Shown here: positions 8,719 to 17,507 of the stretch, piece by piece | Numbering within the stretch: position 1 is the first letter of the stretch | Layout: every line of letters starts with the position of its first letter | DNA from: JALCSJ01 sp036788835 | GTDB taxonomy: Bacteria; Bacillota; Negativicutes; Acidaminococcales; Acidaminococcaceae | DNA length: 41,569 nt | Reading direction: 5' to 3' | NCBI GenBank assembly: GCA_036788835.1 | Contig: DAIQMR010000023.1 | Coordinates: 1 to 41,569 of the forward strand | Position numbers and translations under genes: made by a program | Notes under the pieces: generated by a model | Told to the model about the DNA's origin: nothing | The model's input: the letters and a program-made list of their open reading frames with translations, nothing else | The model's database searches: none

Positions 8719-8745
8719 TTAGCACTCTATGCTTAAGAGTGCTAA
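8719..8745 (+). promoter_or_regulatory. CIRCE operator
   Basis: TTAGCACTC (8719-8727), nine-base spacer, GAGTGCTAA (8737-8745): a perfect match to the CIRCE consensus bound by HrcA. It lies between promoter and hrcA, giving autoregulated heat-shock control of the whole operon. Confidence 0.97.
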
Positions 8746-8764
8746 CAGATAAGAAGAAAGTGAG

Positions 8765-9811
8765 ATGATAACAGTGCTAAGCGATAGACAGAAACAGATT
8801 CTCCAAATCATCATTGAAGATTATATTGCTACTGCTGAGCCTGTTGGGTCTCGTACCATAGCAAGGAAATACAATCTGGGCATCAGTCCGGCTACTATTC
8901 GTAACGAAATGTCGGATTTGGAACTGCTGGGCTTTTTGGACCAGCCCCATACATCTGCCGGTCGTATTCCTTCCAGTAAGGCTTACAGATATTATGTGGA
9001 TTCATTGATTAAGCCCGGTAATTTAACGCCTAATGATATTGCGCTCATTGATAATTGGTATAGGGAGAGAGTGCGTAACATTGATGATATTTTTCAGTCT
9101 ACGGCTAAAATCCTTTCACGTATGAGCAAAAATGTGTCTTTGGTTTTGGCTAATAAGGAAACTACCAGCCAATTCTCTTATATGAAATTTTTGCCTCTGA
9201 ACGAGCACAAAGCTATTCTTTGCCTGATTACTGACGATGGTCAAATTGATAACTGCATAGTTGACATCCCCTTGGGGATGCAGCAGGATGAGTTGGATTA
9301 TTTGGCTAAAAGGATTACCAATAAATTGCATGGTATGAATCTTGATAGCATTGATTCTGATCTTTTGGAGGATAGCCATCAGGAAATTCAGGGAGATAAG
9401 ATGCTCTTTTCTTCTCTGCTGAAAGCCGTGAAACAGATGCAGCAAGGCCAGCGGAAAGAAAAAATGTTTCTGGGCGGTACCAAGCAGATTTTCAATCAGC
9501 CGGAGTTTCAGGATGCTAACAGAATAAAAGAGTTGTTGGGAGTTCTGGAAGAAGAACAGATTTTGAAAGACATGCTTAATGCCGGTGCTAATTCCGGTTT
9601 GCGCATTACAATCGGCAGTGAAAATACCTTCACCGGCATACAGGATTGCAGTATGATTCAGGCTACCTACCGTTTAAACGGACAGGTAGTGGGAACCTTG
9701 GCCGTCTTAGGGCCAACCAGAATGGAGTACAAGAAAGTTATCTCTGTTATGGATTATCTGCAAAAGTATATGCATGTGGTATTTAATAAAATGAATGAGA
9801 ACAATAAATAA
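8765..9811 (+). CDS. hrcA: Heat-inducible transcription repressor HrcA
   Basis: Represses class I heat-shock genes by binding CIRCE; its folding depends on GroEL, which couples chaperone capacity to expression. The N-terminal winged-helix domain has LSDRQKQILQIIIEDYIATAEPVGSRT and the recognition region ISPATIRNEMSDLE. The middle is a GAF-like dimerisation domain, and GPTRMEYKKVISVMDYL near the C-terminus is the family signature. At 348 aa it is a normal length. It is first gene of hrcA-grpE-dnaK-dnaJ, 20 bases downstream of its operator. A GTG three codons inside is an alternative start. Confidence 0.96.
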   Translation: MITVLSDRQKQILQIIIEDYIATAEPVGSRTIARKYNLGISPATIRNEMSDLELLGFLDQPHTSAGRIPSSKAYRYYVDSLIKPGNLTPNDIALIDNWYRERVRNIDDIFQSTAKILSRMSKNVSLVLANKETTSQFSYMKFLPLNEHKAILCLITDDGQIDNCIVDIPLGMQQDELDYLAKRITNKLHGMNLDSIDSDLLEDSHQEIQGDKMLFSSLLKAVKQMQQGQRKEKMFLGGTKQIFNQPEFQDANRIKELLGVLEEEQILKDMLNAGANSGLRITIGSENTFTGIQDCSMIQATYRLNGQVVGTLAVLGPTRMEYKKVISVMDYLQKYMHVVFNKMNENNK

Positions 9812-9823
9812 GGAGGAAGTATA

Positions 9824-10516
9824 GTGCATAATCATAATCACGGGTATAGTAAAACATATAGGCACGAGAGTCAGCAAAAAAAAGATGCGGCTAAGGCAGC
9901 TGAAGAAGCTAAGATGATGGCTGAAGAAGTCAAAGAGGCCGAGCAAGCCAAAGCAACCACCGAAGAAGCCCAGGCACAGCCTGCAGCTGAGGGAAAGACG
10001 GAAGCAGCAAAGGCCACAGAGCAAGCTGAGGTAAATACCACGGAAGAAAAAGCAGCGGAAATGCCTCAAGATGACAGCAAGGATAAAAAAATAGAAGAAT
10101 TACAGAACCAGCTGGCCAGAATGCAGGCGGATTTCAGCAATGTCCGGAAGCGCAGTGCCCAGGATCAGGAAAGATTGGCGGCTTTTGTTACAGCTAGCGT
10201 AGCCAGGGAATTTTTAAAAGTTTTGGACAATTTTGATAGAGCAGAAGAAAGCATGGAACAACAAGGCAATACGGCGGAAGCTATGCACGAGGGCATGACA
10301 AAAATTCATAAGCAATTTCAACAGGCTCTCCAAGCACTGAAGATTGAAGAGATTCCCGCACAAGGACAAAAATTCAATCCGGAGTTTCATGAAGCGGTTA
10401 TGCAAAATACTAACTCAGATTTGCCTGATGAGACCATTGATCTGGTGGCAGAAAAGGGTTACAAGATTGGCGACAATATTATTCGCCACAGTAAAGTGCG
10501 TGTAGTAAAAAAATAG
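9824..10516 (+). CDS. grpE: Nucleotide exchange factor GrpE
   Basis: Dimeric cochaperone that releases ADP from DnaK. Residues 1 to about 85 are a low-complexity, Ala/Glu/Lys-rich, probably disordered extension. The coiled coil (KIEELQNQLARMQADFSNVRKRS) follows and then the C-terminal four-helix/beta domain with VLDNFDRAEE, FNPEFHEAVM and GYKIGDNIIRHSKVRV. The start is GTG at 9824 behind AGGAGGAAG. The N-terminal tail is longer than in E. coli GrpE but common in Bacillota. The gene is twelve bases after hrcA, in the same operon. Confidence 0.95.
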   Translation: MHNHNHGYSKTYRHESQQKKDAAKAAEEAKMMAEEVKEAEQAKATTEEAQAQPAAEGKTEAAKATEQAEVNTTEEKAAEMPQDDSKDKKIEELQNQLARMQADFSNVRKRSAQDQERLAAFVTASVAREFLKVLDNFDRAEESMEQQGNTAEAMHEGMTKIHKQFQQALQALKIEEIPAQGQKFNPEFHEAVMQNTNSDLPDETIDLVAEKGYKIGDNIIRHSKVRVVKK

Positions 10517-10521
10517 TCGGT

Positions 10522-10546
10522 TAACAACCGGTAAGAGCCGGTGTTA
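10522..10546 (+). other. Intercistronic hairpin between grpE and dnaK
   Basis: TAACA-A-CCGG (10522-10531) pairs with CCGG-TGTTA (10538-10546) around a six-base loop, with one bulged A. No T-run follows, so it is not an intrinsic terminator. It could be an mRNA processing or stability element that raises dnaK expression over hrcA/grpE. Confidence 0.55.
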
Positions 10547-10585
10547 CATATAAAATAAATGATAAGATATAGGGAGGAAACTATT

Positions 10586-12442
10586 ATGTCTAAGATAATT
10601 GGTATTGATTTAGGAACCACAAACTCTGTTGTAGCTGTTATGGAAGGCGGTGCTGCTACCGTTATTCCTACTCAGGAAGGTGGCAATTTGACTCCTTCTG
10701 TGGTTGGCTTCACTAAAGACGATCAACGTCTGGTAGGGCAACTGGCAAAACGTCAGGCTGTATCTAATCCTGACAGAACCATTAGTTCCATTAAACGTAA
10801 AATGGGTACTCAATTTAAAGTACACATTGACAACAAAGATTATACCCCGGAACAAATTTCCGCTATGATTTTGGAGAAAATGAAGGGTGACGCTGAAAAG
10901 TATTTAGGCGAAAAAGTTACCCAGGCAGTTATTACTGTACCTGCTTACTTTAACGACAGTCAACGTCAGGCTACCAAAGATGCCGGTAAGATTGCCGGAC
11001 TGGAAGTAATGCGTATCATCAATGAACCTACTGCAGCTGCTTTGGCTTATGGTATGGATAAAGCTGATGACAAGACCATCTTGGTTTATGATTTGGGTGG
11101 CGGCACTTTCGATGTGTCCATTCTGGAATTAGGCGATGGTGTCTTCGAAGTTAAATCCACCAACGGCGATACTCATCTAGGCGGCGATGACTTTGATGAA
11201 AGAGTCATGAACTGGATGACCGATGAATTTAAGAAAAAGACCGGTATTGATTTGACAGGAGATAAGATGGCTATGCAGCGTATTCGTGAAGCTGCTGAGA
11301 AAGCCAAGATTGAATTATCCAATATGCTGACTACTAATATCAACCTGCCTTTCATTACGGCCGGTGCCAATGGTCCTCAACATTTGGATATGGATTTATC
11401 CAGAGCTAAATTTGAAGAAATGACCGCAGATTTGGTTGATAAAACATTTACCTGCGTGCACAAAGCTTTGGATGATGCTAAGATGAGCACCAAAGATATT
11501 AACAAGGTTCTGCTGGTAGGCGGTTCTTCCAGAATTCCTGCTGTTCAAGAAGCCATTAAGAAATTATTTGGCCAAGAACCTGCTCACGGTGTAAACCCTG
11601 ATGAATGTGTGGCGGTTGGTGCTGCTATTCAGGCAGGTGTTTTAGCCGGTGATGTGAAAGACGTTCTGCTTCTTGATGTGACTCCTTTGTCTCTGGGTAT
11701 TGAAACTATGGGCGGCGTGTTTACTAAGATTATTGACCGTAACACCACTATTCCTACATCTAAGAAACAGGTATTCTCAACTGCCGCTGATAATCAACCT
11801 TCTGTTGATATTCACGTATTGCAAGGTGAACGTGAAATGGCTGCGGACAACAAGACACTGGGTCGTTTCGAATTAGGCGGGATTCCTTTAGCTCCTCGCG
11901 GAGTGCCTCAGATTGAAGTTGCTTTCGATATTGATGCCAACGGTATTGTGAACGTTAGCGCTAAAGATTTGGGTACCGGCAAAGAGCAGAAGATTACTAT
12001 TACTTCTTCCGGTTCCTTGAATAAGGACGAAGTAGATAAGATGGTAAAAGAAGCAGAAGCTAATGCCGCTGCCGATAAGAAACGCAAGGAAGACGTAGAA
12101 GTTCGTAACCAGGCTGATTCCATGGTTTACCAGGCTGAAAAGACGGTTAAGGACATGACAGGCAAAGGTCACGATGACAAGATTAAGGCTGTGCAGGCTG
12201 CTATTGATATTTTGAAAGAAACCTTGAAAGGTCAGGATTCCGCTAAGATTAAAGCAGATACTGAAGCATTGCAGAAGCCTTTGTATGAATTGTCTGCTGA
12301 GCTTTACAAGCAAAATCAGGCTAACGGAGCAGGGGCTGCCGGCGCCGGCGCAGGTGCCAATGGCACAGGAGCTGAGCAAAAGAAACCCGAAGATGATGTA
12401 GTTGATGCAGAAGTCGTAGATGACGATAAAGACAAGAAATAA
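10586..12442 (+). CDS. dnaK: Chaperone protein DnaK (Hsp70)
   Basis: ATP-dependent chaperone. The N-terminal actin-like ATPase domain starts SKIIGIDLGTTNSVVAVMEGG and carries VPAYFNDSQRQATKDAG, VYDLGGGTFDVSIL and LVGGSSRIPAVQ. The substrate-binding beta domain follows the linker VLLLDVTPLSLGIETMGG. A helical lid and a Gly/Ala-rich tail end in a DDVVDAEVVDDDKDKK-type acidic motif. The product is 618 aa. An ATG at 10559 is in frame, but the ribosome-binding site AGGGAGGAAA lies after it, so the ATG at 10586 is the start. Like other Gram-positive-type DnaKs it appears to lack part of the subdomain insertion found in E. coli, judging from the short TNSVVAVMEGG-to-VIPTQEGG spacing. Confidence 0.98.
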   Translation: MSKIIGIDLGTTNSVVAVMEGGAATVIPTQEGGNLTPSVVGFTKDDQRLVGQLAKRQAVSNPDRTISSIKRKMGTQFKVHIDNKDYTPEQISAMILEKMKGDAEKYLGEKVTQAVITVPAYFNDSQRQATKDAGKIAGLEVMRIINEPTAAALAYGMDKADDKTILVYDLGGGTFDVSILELGDGVFEVKSTNGDTHLGGDDFDERVMNWMTDEFKKKTGIDLTGDKMAMQRIREAAEKAKIELSNMLTTNINLPFITAGANGPQHLDMDLSRAKFEEMTADLVDKTFTCVHKALDDAKMSTKDINKVLLVGGSSRIPAVQEAIKKLFGQEPAHGVNPDECVAVGAAIQAGVLAGDVKDVLLLDVTPLSLGIETMGGVFTKIIDRNTTIPTSKKQVFSTAADNQPSVDIHVLQGEREMAADNKTLGRFELGGIPLAPRGVPQIEVAFDIDANGIVNVSAKDLGTGKEQKITITSSGSLNKDEVDKMVKEAEANAAADKKRKEDVEVRNQADSMVYQAEKTVKDMTGKGHDDKIKAVQAAIDILKETLKGQDSAKIKADTEALQKPLYELSAELYKQNQANGAGAAGAGAGANGTGAEQKKPEDDVVDAEVVDDDKDKK

Positions 12443-12463
12443 TATTCTTAGAGGGAGATACTA

Positions 12464-13642
12464 ATGGCTGAAAAACGAGATTATTATGATGTGCTGGGGG
12501 TGGCGAAAACTGCCACAGACGACGAACTAAAAAAAGCATATCGCAAACTGGCACGTAAGTATCATCCTGATTTGAATAAGGATAATCCGGAAGCTGCCGA
12601 GAAATTTAAGGAATGCAATGAGGCCTATAGCGTTCTGTCAGATAAACAGAAACGTGCTGCCTATGACCAATACGGTCATGCTGCTTTCCAAAACGGAGGT
12701 ACAGGCGGTGCCGGTGGCAATCCCTTTGGTGGATTTGGCGGATTCCAGGGTGGTTTTAGCGGCTTCGGCGGCGGCGGCGAAGGCATGGATGATATTTTCA
12801 ACATGTTCTTCGGTGGCCAAGGTGGCCGTAGCCGCAGCCAGAGAAACGGTCCACGTGCCGGGGCAGATTTGCGCCTGGATTTGGAACTGACTTTTGAGGA
12901 AGCAGCCTTTGGAATAGAAAAGAACGTGCGCCTGAACAGGGAAGAAACCTGTGAACGATGCAATGGTTCGGGAGCTGAGCCCGGTACCAAAGCTGAAACC
13001 TGTCCTGATTGTCATGGTACAGGTGAGGTCAGAGTAACTCAGAATACCATGTTTGGCCAAATGGTCAACGTCCAGCCCTGCCGTAAATGCCATGGTACAG
13101 GTAAGATTATTTCCCATCCCTGCAAGGACTGCGGTGGTGCAGGCCATATGAAGAAACGCAGTACTATTACAGTGAAGATCCCGGCCGGCGTTGATAACGG
13201 CTCTCGTTTGAGGGTAGCAGGCAAAGGTGAGGCAGGTACCAATGGTGGACCTACGGGGGATTTGTATGTTTACCTTTACGTTAAACCTCATAAATTCTTC
13301 GGCCGTGAGGGTACTACGGTAACTTGTGAAGTACCTATCAGTATTGTCCAAGCCGCACTGGGCGCAGAAATCAAAGTACCGACTTTGTATGGGGAAGTCA
13401 TTATGAAGGTGCCGGAAGGAACTCAGCCTAACAAGATATTACGCTTGAAGGGCAAGGGTATTCCAAGTCTTCGTGATGGTGTTAAAGGTGACCAACTGGT
13501 AAGTATTAAAGTTGTTGTGCCGACCAAACTGGATGAAAAACAAAAAGATGCTTTGCGCAAGTTTGAAATCATCGGTGGTGACAACATTAACCCCGAAGAA
13601 AAAGGCTTCTTCGATAAAGTGAAAAACATGTTCAAGAAATAA
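12464..13642 (+). CDS. dnaJ: Chaperone protein DnaJ (Hsp40)
   Basis: Cochaperone that delivers substrates to DnaK and stimulates its ATPase. The N-terminal J domain (residues 1-70) contains the essential HPD in KYHPDLN. A Gly/Phe-rich linker follows (residues about 75-110, many GGFGG-type repeats). The zinc domain has four CxxCxGxG repeats (CERCNGSG, CPDCHGTG, CRKCHGTG, CKDCGGAG). The C-terminal beta domains complete a full-length type I DnaJ of 392 aa. Last gene of the CIRCE operon; a strong terminator follows. Confidence 0.98.
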   Translation: MAEKRDYYDVLGVAKTATDDELKKAYRKLARKYHPDLNKDNPEAAEKFKECNEAYSVLSDKQKRAAYDQYGHAAFQNGGTGGAGGNPFGGFGGFQGGFSGFGGGGEGMDDIFNMFFGGQGGRSRSQRNGPRAGADLRLDLELTFEEAAFGIEKNVRLNREETCERCNGSGAEPGTKAETCPDCHGTGEVRVTQNTMFGQMVNVQPCRKCHGTGKIISHPCKDCGGAGHMKKRSTITVKIPAGVDNGSRLRVAGKGEAGTNGGPTGDLYVYLYVKPHKFFGREGTTVTCEVPISIVQAALGAEIKVPTLYGEVIMKVPEGTQPNKILRLKGKGIPSLRDGVKGDQLVSIKVVVPTKLDEKQKDALRKFEIIGGDNINPEEKGFFDKVKNMFKK

Positions 13643-13660
13643 AAAAAACGCAAAAGAAAA

Positions 13661-13685
13661 GGACGCGAGCAATCGCGTCCTTTTT
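13661..13685 (+). terminator. Terminator of the hrcA-grpE-dnaK-dnaJ operon
   Basis: GGACGCGA (13661-13668), GCAA loop, TCGCGTCC (13673-13680), then TTTTT. Confidence 0.93.
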
Positions 13686-13726
13686 ATGGTACAATAAAGC
13701 CGAATATGAGGAAGATGGAGAAAAAC

Positions 13727-13942
13727 ATGCACCTGATAAAGGAAGCAAAGTATATTATAATATGCGTTCTGACAGTTATTCTTGGCAGCATATATTTGTT
13801 CACCATGTATCCAACACCTGAACTTGACCATATGCAATATTACGGTGTGAGTAATAAAAAGTATTACTTTTCTCGCTGGAAAGACAGATGGGAAGAAAAT
13901 CTGGAGGGAATAGAACAAGGCCTAGAAATGTTGTCTCAGTGA
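13727..13942 (+). CDS. Small single-pass membrane protein, unknown
   Basis: Product not recognised. The 71-aa product starts MHLIKEAKY, followed by one hydrophobic helix (residues about 10-28, IIICVLTVILGSIYLF). A hydrophilic tail rich in Tyr, Lys and Glu follows (GVSNKKYYFSRWKDRWEENLEG). The ATG at 13727 has GGAG six bases upstream; in-frame ATGs at 13706 and 13715 lack a spaced ribosome-binding site. The gene sits alone between the dnaJ terminator and the prmA promoter, with a possible -10 (TACAAT) near 13690. The topology suggests a short cytoplasmic end and an external tail, or a membrane anchor. Confidence 0.55.
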   Translation: MHLIKEAKYIIICVLTVILGSIYLFTMYPTPELDHMQYYGVSNKKYYFSRWKDRWEENLEGIEQGLEMLSQ

Positions 13943-14025
13943 ACGTTAAAATATGTACATGCAGGTACGACAAAGAACGGTACAAGAAGCTAACGAAACT
14001 CCAGGATAATCTGACAAAATTTTTA

Positions 14026-14034
14026 TGTTATAAT
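14026..14034 (+). promoter_or_regulatory. prmA extended -10 promoter
   Basis: TGTTATAAT is an extended -10 (TG, one base, TATAAT at 14029-14034). No good -35 is seen at standard spacing. Confidence 0.6.
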
Positions 14035-14066
14035 GAATCCACATCATATAGACAGGAGACGAGCAC

Positions 14067-15011
14067 ATGGAACAGTGGCTGGGAGTCAGCGTAAAAGTTA
14101 AGCATGAAGCTGTAGAAGCAGTGGCAGATATGCTGCGGGAAGCGGGTGCTTCTAATAGTGGCGTAGTTATTGAAGACCCTATGTTCATTAATGACTTACG
14201 TAAGACAGCTAATTGGGAATTGTGCGATATTCCTGAGCAAACCAACACAGAGGCAGTTACTGTTACGGCCTATTATTCAGAAGATGCTCAGCTGGGGAAA
14301 AAACTATCTGAGATTGAAACCGGACTAAAGGTTATAGAACAGCGGATTGGCAAATTCCAATTTGGTGCCACCTTGTTCAAGAAAATAAATAAAGAAGACT
14401 GGGCCAATGAATGGAAACAATATTTTCATACCACCCATATTGGCAAGAAGTTAGTAATTAAACCCAGCTGGGAAGCATACACAACCAAACCGGGTGAAAA
14501 AATAATTCATATTGATCCGGGGATGGCTTTTGGTACCGGGACGCATCATACCACGGCTATGTGCATGGCGGAACTGGAAGAAATCGTTAAACCTGACAGT
14601 CTGGTTTTTGATGTGGGTACCGGTAGCGGCATACTGGCTATTGCAGCGGCTCTCTTGGGAGCCAAAAGCGTCAAGGCCGTAGATAATGATGGAACAGCTG
14701 TGAAAGTAGCCAAAGAAAACGTGGCCATGAATAAGCTGGAGCATGTGATAGATGTGAAGCAGGGTGATTTGCTTACAGGCACAGATGGCAAGGCCAATAT
14801 TATCGTGGCCAACATTATTGCCAATGTGATTATTATTTTGTTAAATGATGTGCAGGGAAAACTTTTGTCCGGTGGGTTGTTTTTAGCCAGCGGGATTATA
14901 GAGGACAGAGTCGCGGATGTAGAAGAGGCCGCTAGAAAAGCCGGAATGGTTGTTAAAAAGATTAACCGGCGAGGAGGCTGGGCAGCCATTCTCATGGGAA
15001 AGGATGAATAA
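14067..15011 (+). CDS. prmA: Ribosomal protein L11 methyltransferase
   Basis: SAM-dependent trimethylation of L11. The N-terminal substrate-recognition domain (residues 1 to about 100) is followed by the family motif HIDPGMAFGTGTHHTTAMC, the class I methyltransferase motif I FDVGTGSGILAIAA, and NIIVANIIANVI, equivalent to the NPPF-type catalytic loop of PrmA. The 314-aa product has normal length. The ribosome-binding site CAGGAGA precedes the ATG. It is the first gene of prmA-rsmE-mtaB-HIT, the usual Bacillota arrangement downstream of dnaJ. Confidence 0.95.
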   Translation: MEQWLGVSVKVKHEAVEAVADMLREAGASNSGVVIEDPMFINDLRKTANWELCDIPEQTNTEAVTVTAYYSEDAQLGKKLSEIETGLKVIEQRIGKFQFGATLFKKINKEDWANEWKQYFHTTHIGKKLVIKPSWEAYTTKPGEKIIHIDPGMAFGTGTHHTTAMCMAELEEIVKPDSLVFDVGTGSGILAIAAALLGAKSVKAVDNDGTAVKVAKENVAMNKLEHVIDVKQGDLLTGTDGKANIIVANIIANVIIILLNDVQGKLLSGGLFLASGIIEDRVADVEEAARKAGMVVKKINRRGGWAAILMGKDE

Positions 15012-15012
15012 C

Positions 15013-15750
15013 GTGCATAGATTTTTTTTGACGGTTCCTTTTCAGGAAACTATGGATATTAAAGGGGCAGATGCCCATCATATTGGTAAAGTACTGAGAA
15101 TGCAAGTGGGAGATGCCTTGCAGGTTGTCAGCCTGGATCAGGTTTGCGCTCTGATGAAAATAAGAGAGATTACCGCCGACAAGGTGGCTATAGATTTGGT
15201 AGAAAAAATAGAAGAAAGTCACGAACCATCGGTGAAAATCATTTTGGCTCAAGGTTTGCCCAAAAGCGATAAAATGGATTTCATTGTACAAAAGGCAGTG
15301 GAGTTGGGAGTAAGCGTTATTTGCCCTGTAGCCATGGAAAACTCTGTGGTTAGGTTGGACAGTGCAAAAGGGGCAAAGAAACAAGTAAGATGGCAAAAGG
15401 TTGCCGCAGAAGCAGCTAAACAAAGTAAGCGGGACATTGTGCCGGAAGTTCTGGCACCCCTTTCTCTGACACAGGTGCTAGACAAATATAAATATGTGCC
15501 GGTAAAAATTGTTGCCTACGAAATAGAAGACAGGCGCAGTCTGAAAGAGGTCTTACAAGGAACAGGTAATTTGACAGAAGTAATTTTGCTGATAGGACCG
15601 GAAGGGGGCATCTCTAAAGACGAGCTGGCGAAGGCACAGGAAGCAGGCATGACAGCAGTCAGTCTTGGTAAGAGAATCCTCAGAACAGAAACAGCGGGTC
15701 TGGCTACGGTAGCGGCGATTTTATATGAAACAGGAAATTTGGGAGGCTAG
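15013..15750 (+). CDS. rsmE: 16S rRNA m3U1498 methyltransferase
   Basis: A SPOUT-class (trefoil-knot) enzyme that methylates N3 of U1498 in helix 44 of 16S rRNA. It has an N-terminal PUA-like domain (HRFFL...ADAHHIGKVLRMQVGD). The SPOUT domain has the motifs LIGPEGGISKDE and LGKRILRTETA, which form the SAM-binding knot. The GTG at 15013 gives the family start MHRFFL and stands 8 bases after GGGAAAGGA; the in-frame ATG at 15004 overlaps the prmA stop and is the alternative. Coupled to prmA by position. Confidence 0.93.
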   Translation: MHRFFLTVPFQETMDIKGADAHHIGKVLRMQVGDALQVVSLDQVCALMKIREITADKVAIDLVEKIEESHEPSVKIILAQGLPKSDKMDFIVQKAVELGVSVICPVAMENSVVRLDSAKGAKKQVRWQKVAAEAAKQSKRDIVPEVLAPLSLTQVLDKYKYVPVKIVAYEIEDRRSLKEVLQGTGNLTEVILLIGPEGGISKDELAKAQEAGMTAVSLGKRILRTETAGLATVAAILYETGNLGG

Positions 15751-15755
15751 ATTTA

Positions 15756-17084
15756 ATGCATACCATTGCTTTTTATACTTTGGGTTGTAAAGTGAACCAG
15801 GCAGACACTGCGTCCATGGAAAAACTTTTCGCCGGGGCGGGCTATAAAATCGTAGATTTTACAGAACCGGCAGATGTTTACTTGGTTAATACTTGTGTTG
15901 TTACAAACATGGGTCAGAGTAAATCCAGGAAAATCATTCATCGGGCTGCCCGCAAATCAGGTACTCCTTTAGTTGTTGTTACCGGTTGCTATCCTCAAAC
16001 TGCGCCGGAAGAAGTAGCGAAAATAGCAGGGGTGGATTTACTGGTTGGCAATCAGGACAGGAAAAATATCGTTCAACTGGTAAACGGAGCTTTAGCCCAA
16101 CGGCCGGAGAATGCCATTAATCAAGTACATGCTTTCAACGGTAATTTTGAAGACATGGCGGCAGGAGTAGAAGCAACCAAGGATAGAGCCTTCCTTAAAA
16201 TTCAAGAAGGATGTAACCAATATTGTTCTTATTGTATTATTCCTTATGCCAGAGGGCCACTCAGGTCCCGTAGCCTGGACAGCATTAAAGAAGAAGTCGC
16301 TTCTTTGGTGAAAAATGGTTTTCAAGAAGTGGTTCTTATTGGTATTCATTTAGGTGCCTATGGCCATGAAACAGCAGGAGCACCACATTTAGACCAGGCT
16401 GTGGAAGCGGCTTTATCTGTGTCGGGACTCAAGAGACTGCGCTTGGGTTCTTTGGAATCAGTAGAAGTAGATGACCATTTGCTGGAGATTATGCTTAAAG
16501 ATGAGAGGCTATGTCCTCACTTGCATCTGCCTCTCCAGGCAGGTTGTGATAAGACCTTGCGAAATATGCACAGACCATATACCACAGCTAAATTTAAGAC
16601 CTTGTTAGATGGCATCAGGGCAAAAGCCCCAGGTATTGCCATTACTACTGATATTATCGTAGGCTTTCCCGGAGAAACAAAAGAGGATTTTACCGCTACC
16701 TTACAATTTGCCAAGGAATGCGCTTTCAGCAAAATTCACGTTTTCCCATTTTCCCGGCGTCAGGGAACTCCGGCGGCAACTATGGACAACCAGGTTCCTG
16801 AACAGGAAAAGCAGGTTAGAGCTGCTGAATTAGGAGCATTGGACGAACGAATGCATGAGGAGTATTGCCGCACTCTAGTAGGCAAAACCTATGATGTTCT
16901 CTGGGAAATGCCTAATAAAGAGGGCCTCTGGGAAGGCTTAACGCCTAATTATGTCAGGACTTTCTGCCAATCTACAGAAGATTTAACGGGAAAAATTTTA
17001 CCTATAAAGATAGAAAAAACCTATTTAGATGGAGTTTTAGGTGATATAATAGAAAACACGCAAGGGGGTGAAAATAATGACTGA
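15756..17084 (+). CDS. mtaB: tRNA t6A37 methylthiotransferase MtaB
   Basis: Radical SAM enzyme that converts t6A37 to ms2t6A37 in tRNAs reading ANN codons. The N-terminal UPF0004 domain holds three cluster cysteines (Cys11 in TLGCKVNQAD, Cys47 in NTCVVTN, Cys78 in TGCYPQ). The radical SAM triad is C-NQY-C-SY-C (Cys153, 157, 160). A TRAM-like C-terminal domain follows. GCKVNQ and the absence of MiaB-specific features place it with MtaB rather than MiaB or RimO. Starts 5 bases after rsmE and overlaps the next gene. Confidence 0.93.
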   Translation: MHTIAFYTLGCKVNQADTASMEKLFAGAGYKIVDFTEPADVYLVNTCVVTNMGQSKSRKIIHRAARKSGTPLVVVTGCYPQTAPEEVAKIAGVDLLVGNQDRKNIVQLVNGALAQRPENAINQVHAFNGNFEDMAAGVEATKDRAFLKIQEGCNQYCSYCIIPYARGPLRSRSLDSIKEEVASLVKNGFQEVVLIGIHLGAYGHETAGAPHLDQAVEAALSVSGLKRLRLGSLESVEVDDHLLEIMLKDERLCPHLHLPLQAGCDKTLRNMHRPYTTAKFKTLLDGIRAKAPGIAITTDIIVGFPGETKEDFTATLQFAKECAFSKIHVFPFSRRQGTPAATMDNQVPEQEKQVRAAELGALDERMHEEYCRTLVGKTYDVLWEMPNKEGLWEGLTPNYVRTFCQSTEDLTGKILPIKIEKTYLDGVLGDIIENTQGGENND

Positions 17085-17412
17085 TTGTATTTTCTGTAAA
17101 ATAGTAGCAGGTGAGATTCCCAGCAAGAGGCTTTATGAAGATGATAAAATCATCGTTATCAATGACCTTAATCCGGGAGCACCGGTCCATGTTTTGATTA
17201 TTCCTAAAGAACATACTCAAAATATTATTACTGCCTCAGATGACATTGTTGTCTATGTGAAGAAAAAGCTGCCGGAAATAGTAAAACAGCTGGGCATTGA
17301 GGAAAAGGGCTTCCGGGTAGTAATTAATACAGGAGAGGACGGCGGACAATCCGTTCCTCACTTACATTTCCATGTTTTAGGAGGAAAGGCATTAGGTTGG
17401 CCGCCCTGTTAA
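17077..17412 (+). CDS. HIT family nucleotide-binding protein
   Basis: Histidine triad hydrolase, probably acting on purine nucleoside phosphoramidates or related adenylates. The start CIFCKIVAGEIPSKRLYEDD is the HINT/PKCI signature with the two-Cys zinc pair. The catalytic triad is HLHFH (His95, His97, His99) followed by VLGG. The product is 111 aa, the normal size. The ATG at 17077 behind AAGGGGGTG overlaps the mtaB stop by eight bases, suggesting translational coupling. Last gene of the prmA unit. Confidence 0.93.
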   Translation: MTDCIFCKIVAGEIPSKRLYEDDKIIVINDLNPGAPVHVLIIPKEHTQNIITASDDIVVYVKKKLPEIVKQLGIEEKGFRVVINTGEDGGQSVPHLHFHVLGGKALGWPPC

Positions 17413-17417
17413 TTATA

Positions 17418-17447
17418 TTGACAGAGAAGAGGGTTTTAGGCTATAAT
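17418..17447 (+). promoter_or_regulatory. rpsU promoter
   Basis: TTGACA (17418-17423), 18-bp spacer, TATAAT (17442-17447): both hexamers are consensus. A 5' leader of about 50 bases follows. Confidence 0.85.
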
Positions 17448-17455
17448 ATCCTAGT

Positions 17456-17473
17456 GTGTATATAAAGATACAC
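17456..17473 (+). other. Hairpin at the 5' end of the rpsU leader
   Basis: GTGTAT (17456-17461) pairs with ATACAC (17468-17473) at the predicted 5' end of the transcript. It may protect the message or regulate rpsU translation; no T-run follows. Confidence 0.45.
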
Positions 17474-17507
17474 TTCCCGAATGTGTTCGTGGAGGGAGGG
17501 ATAACAA

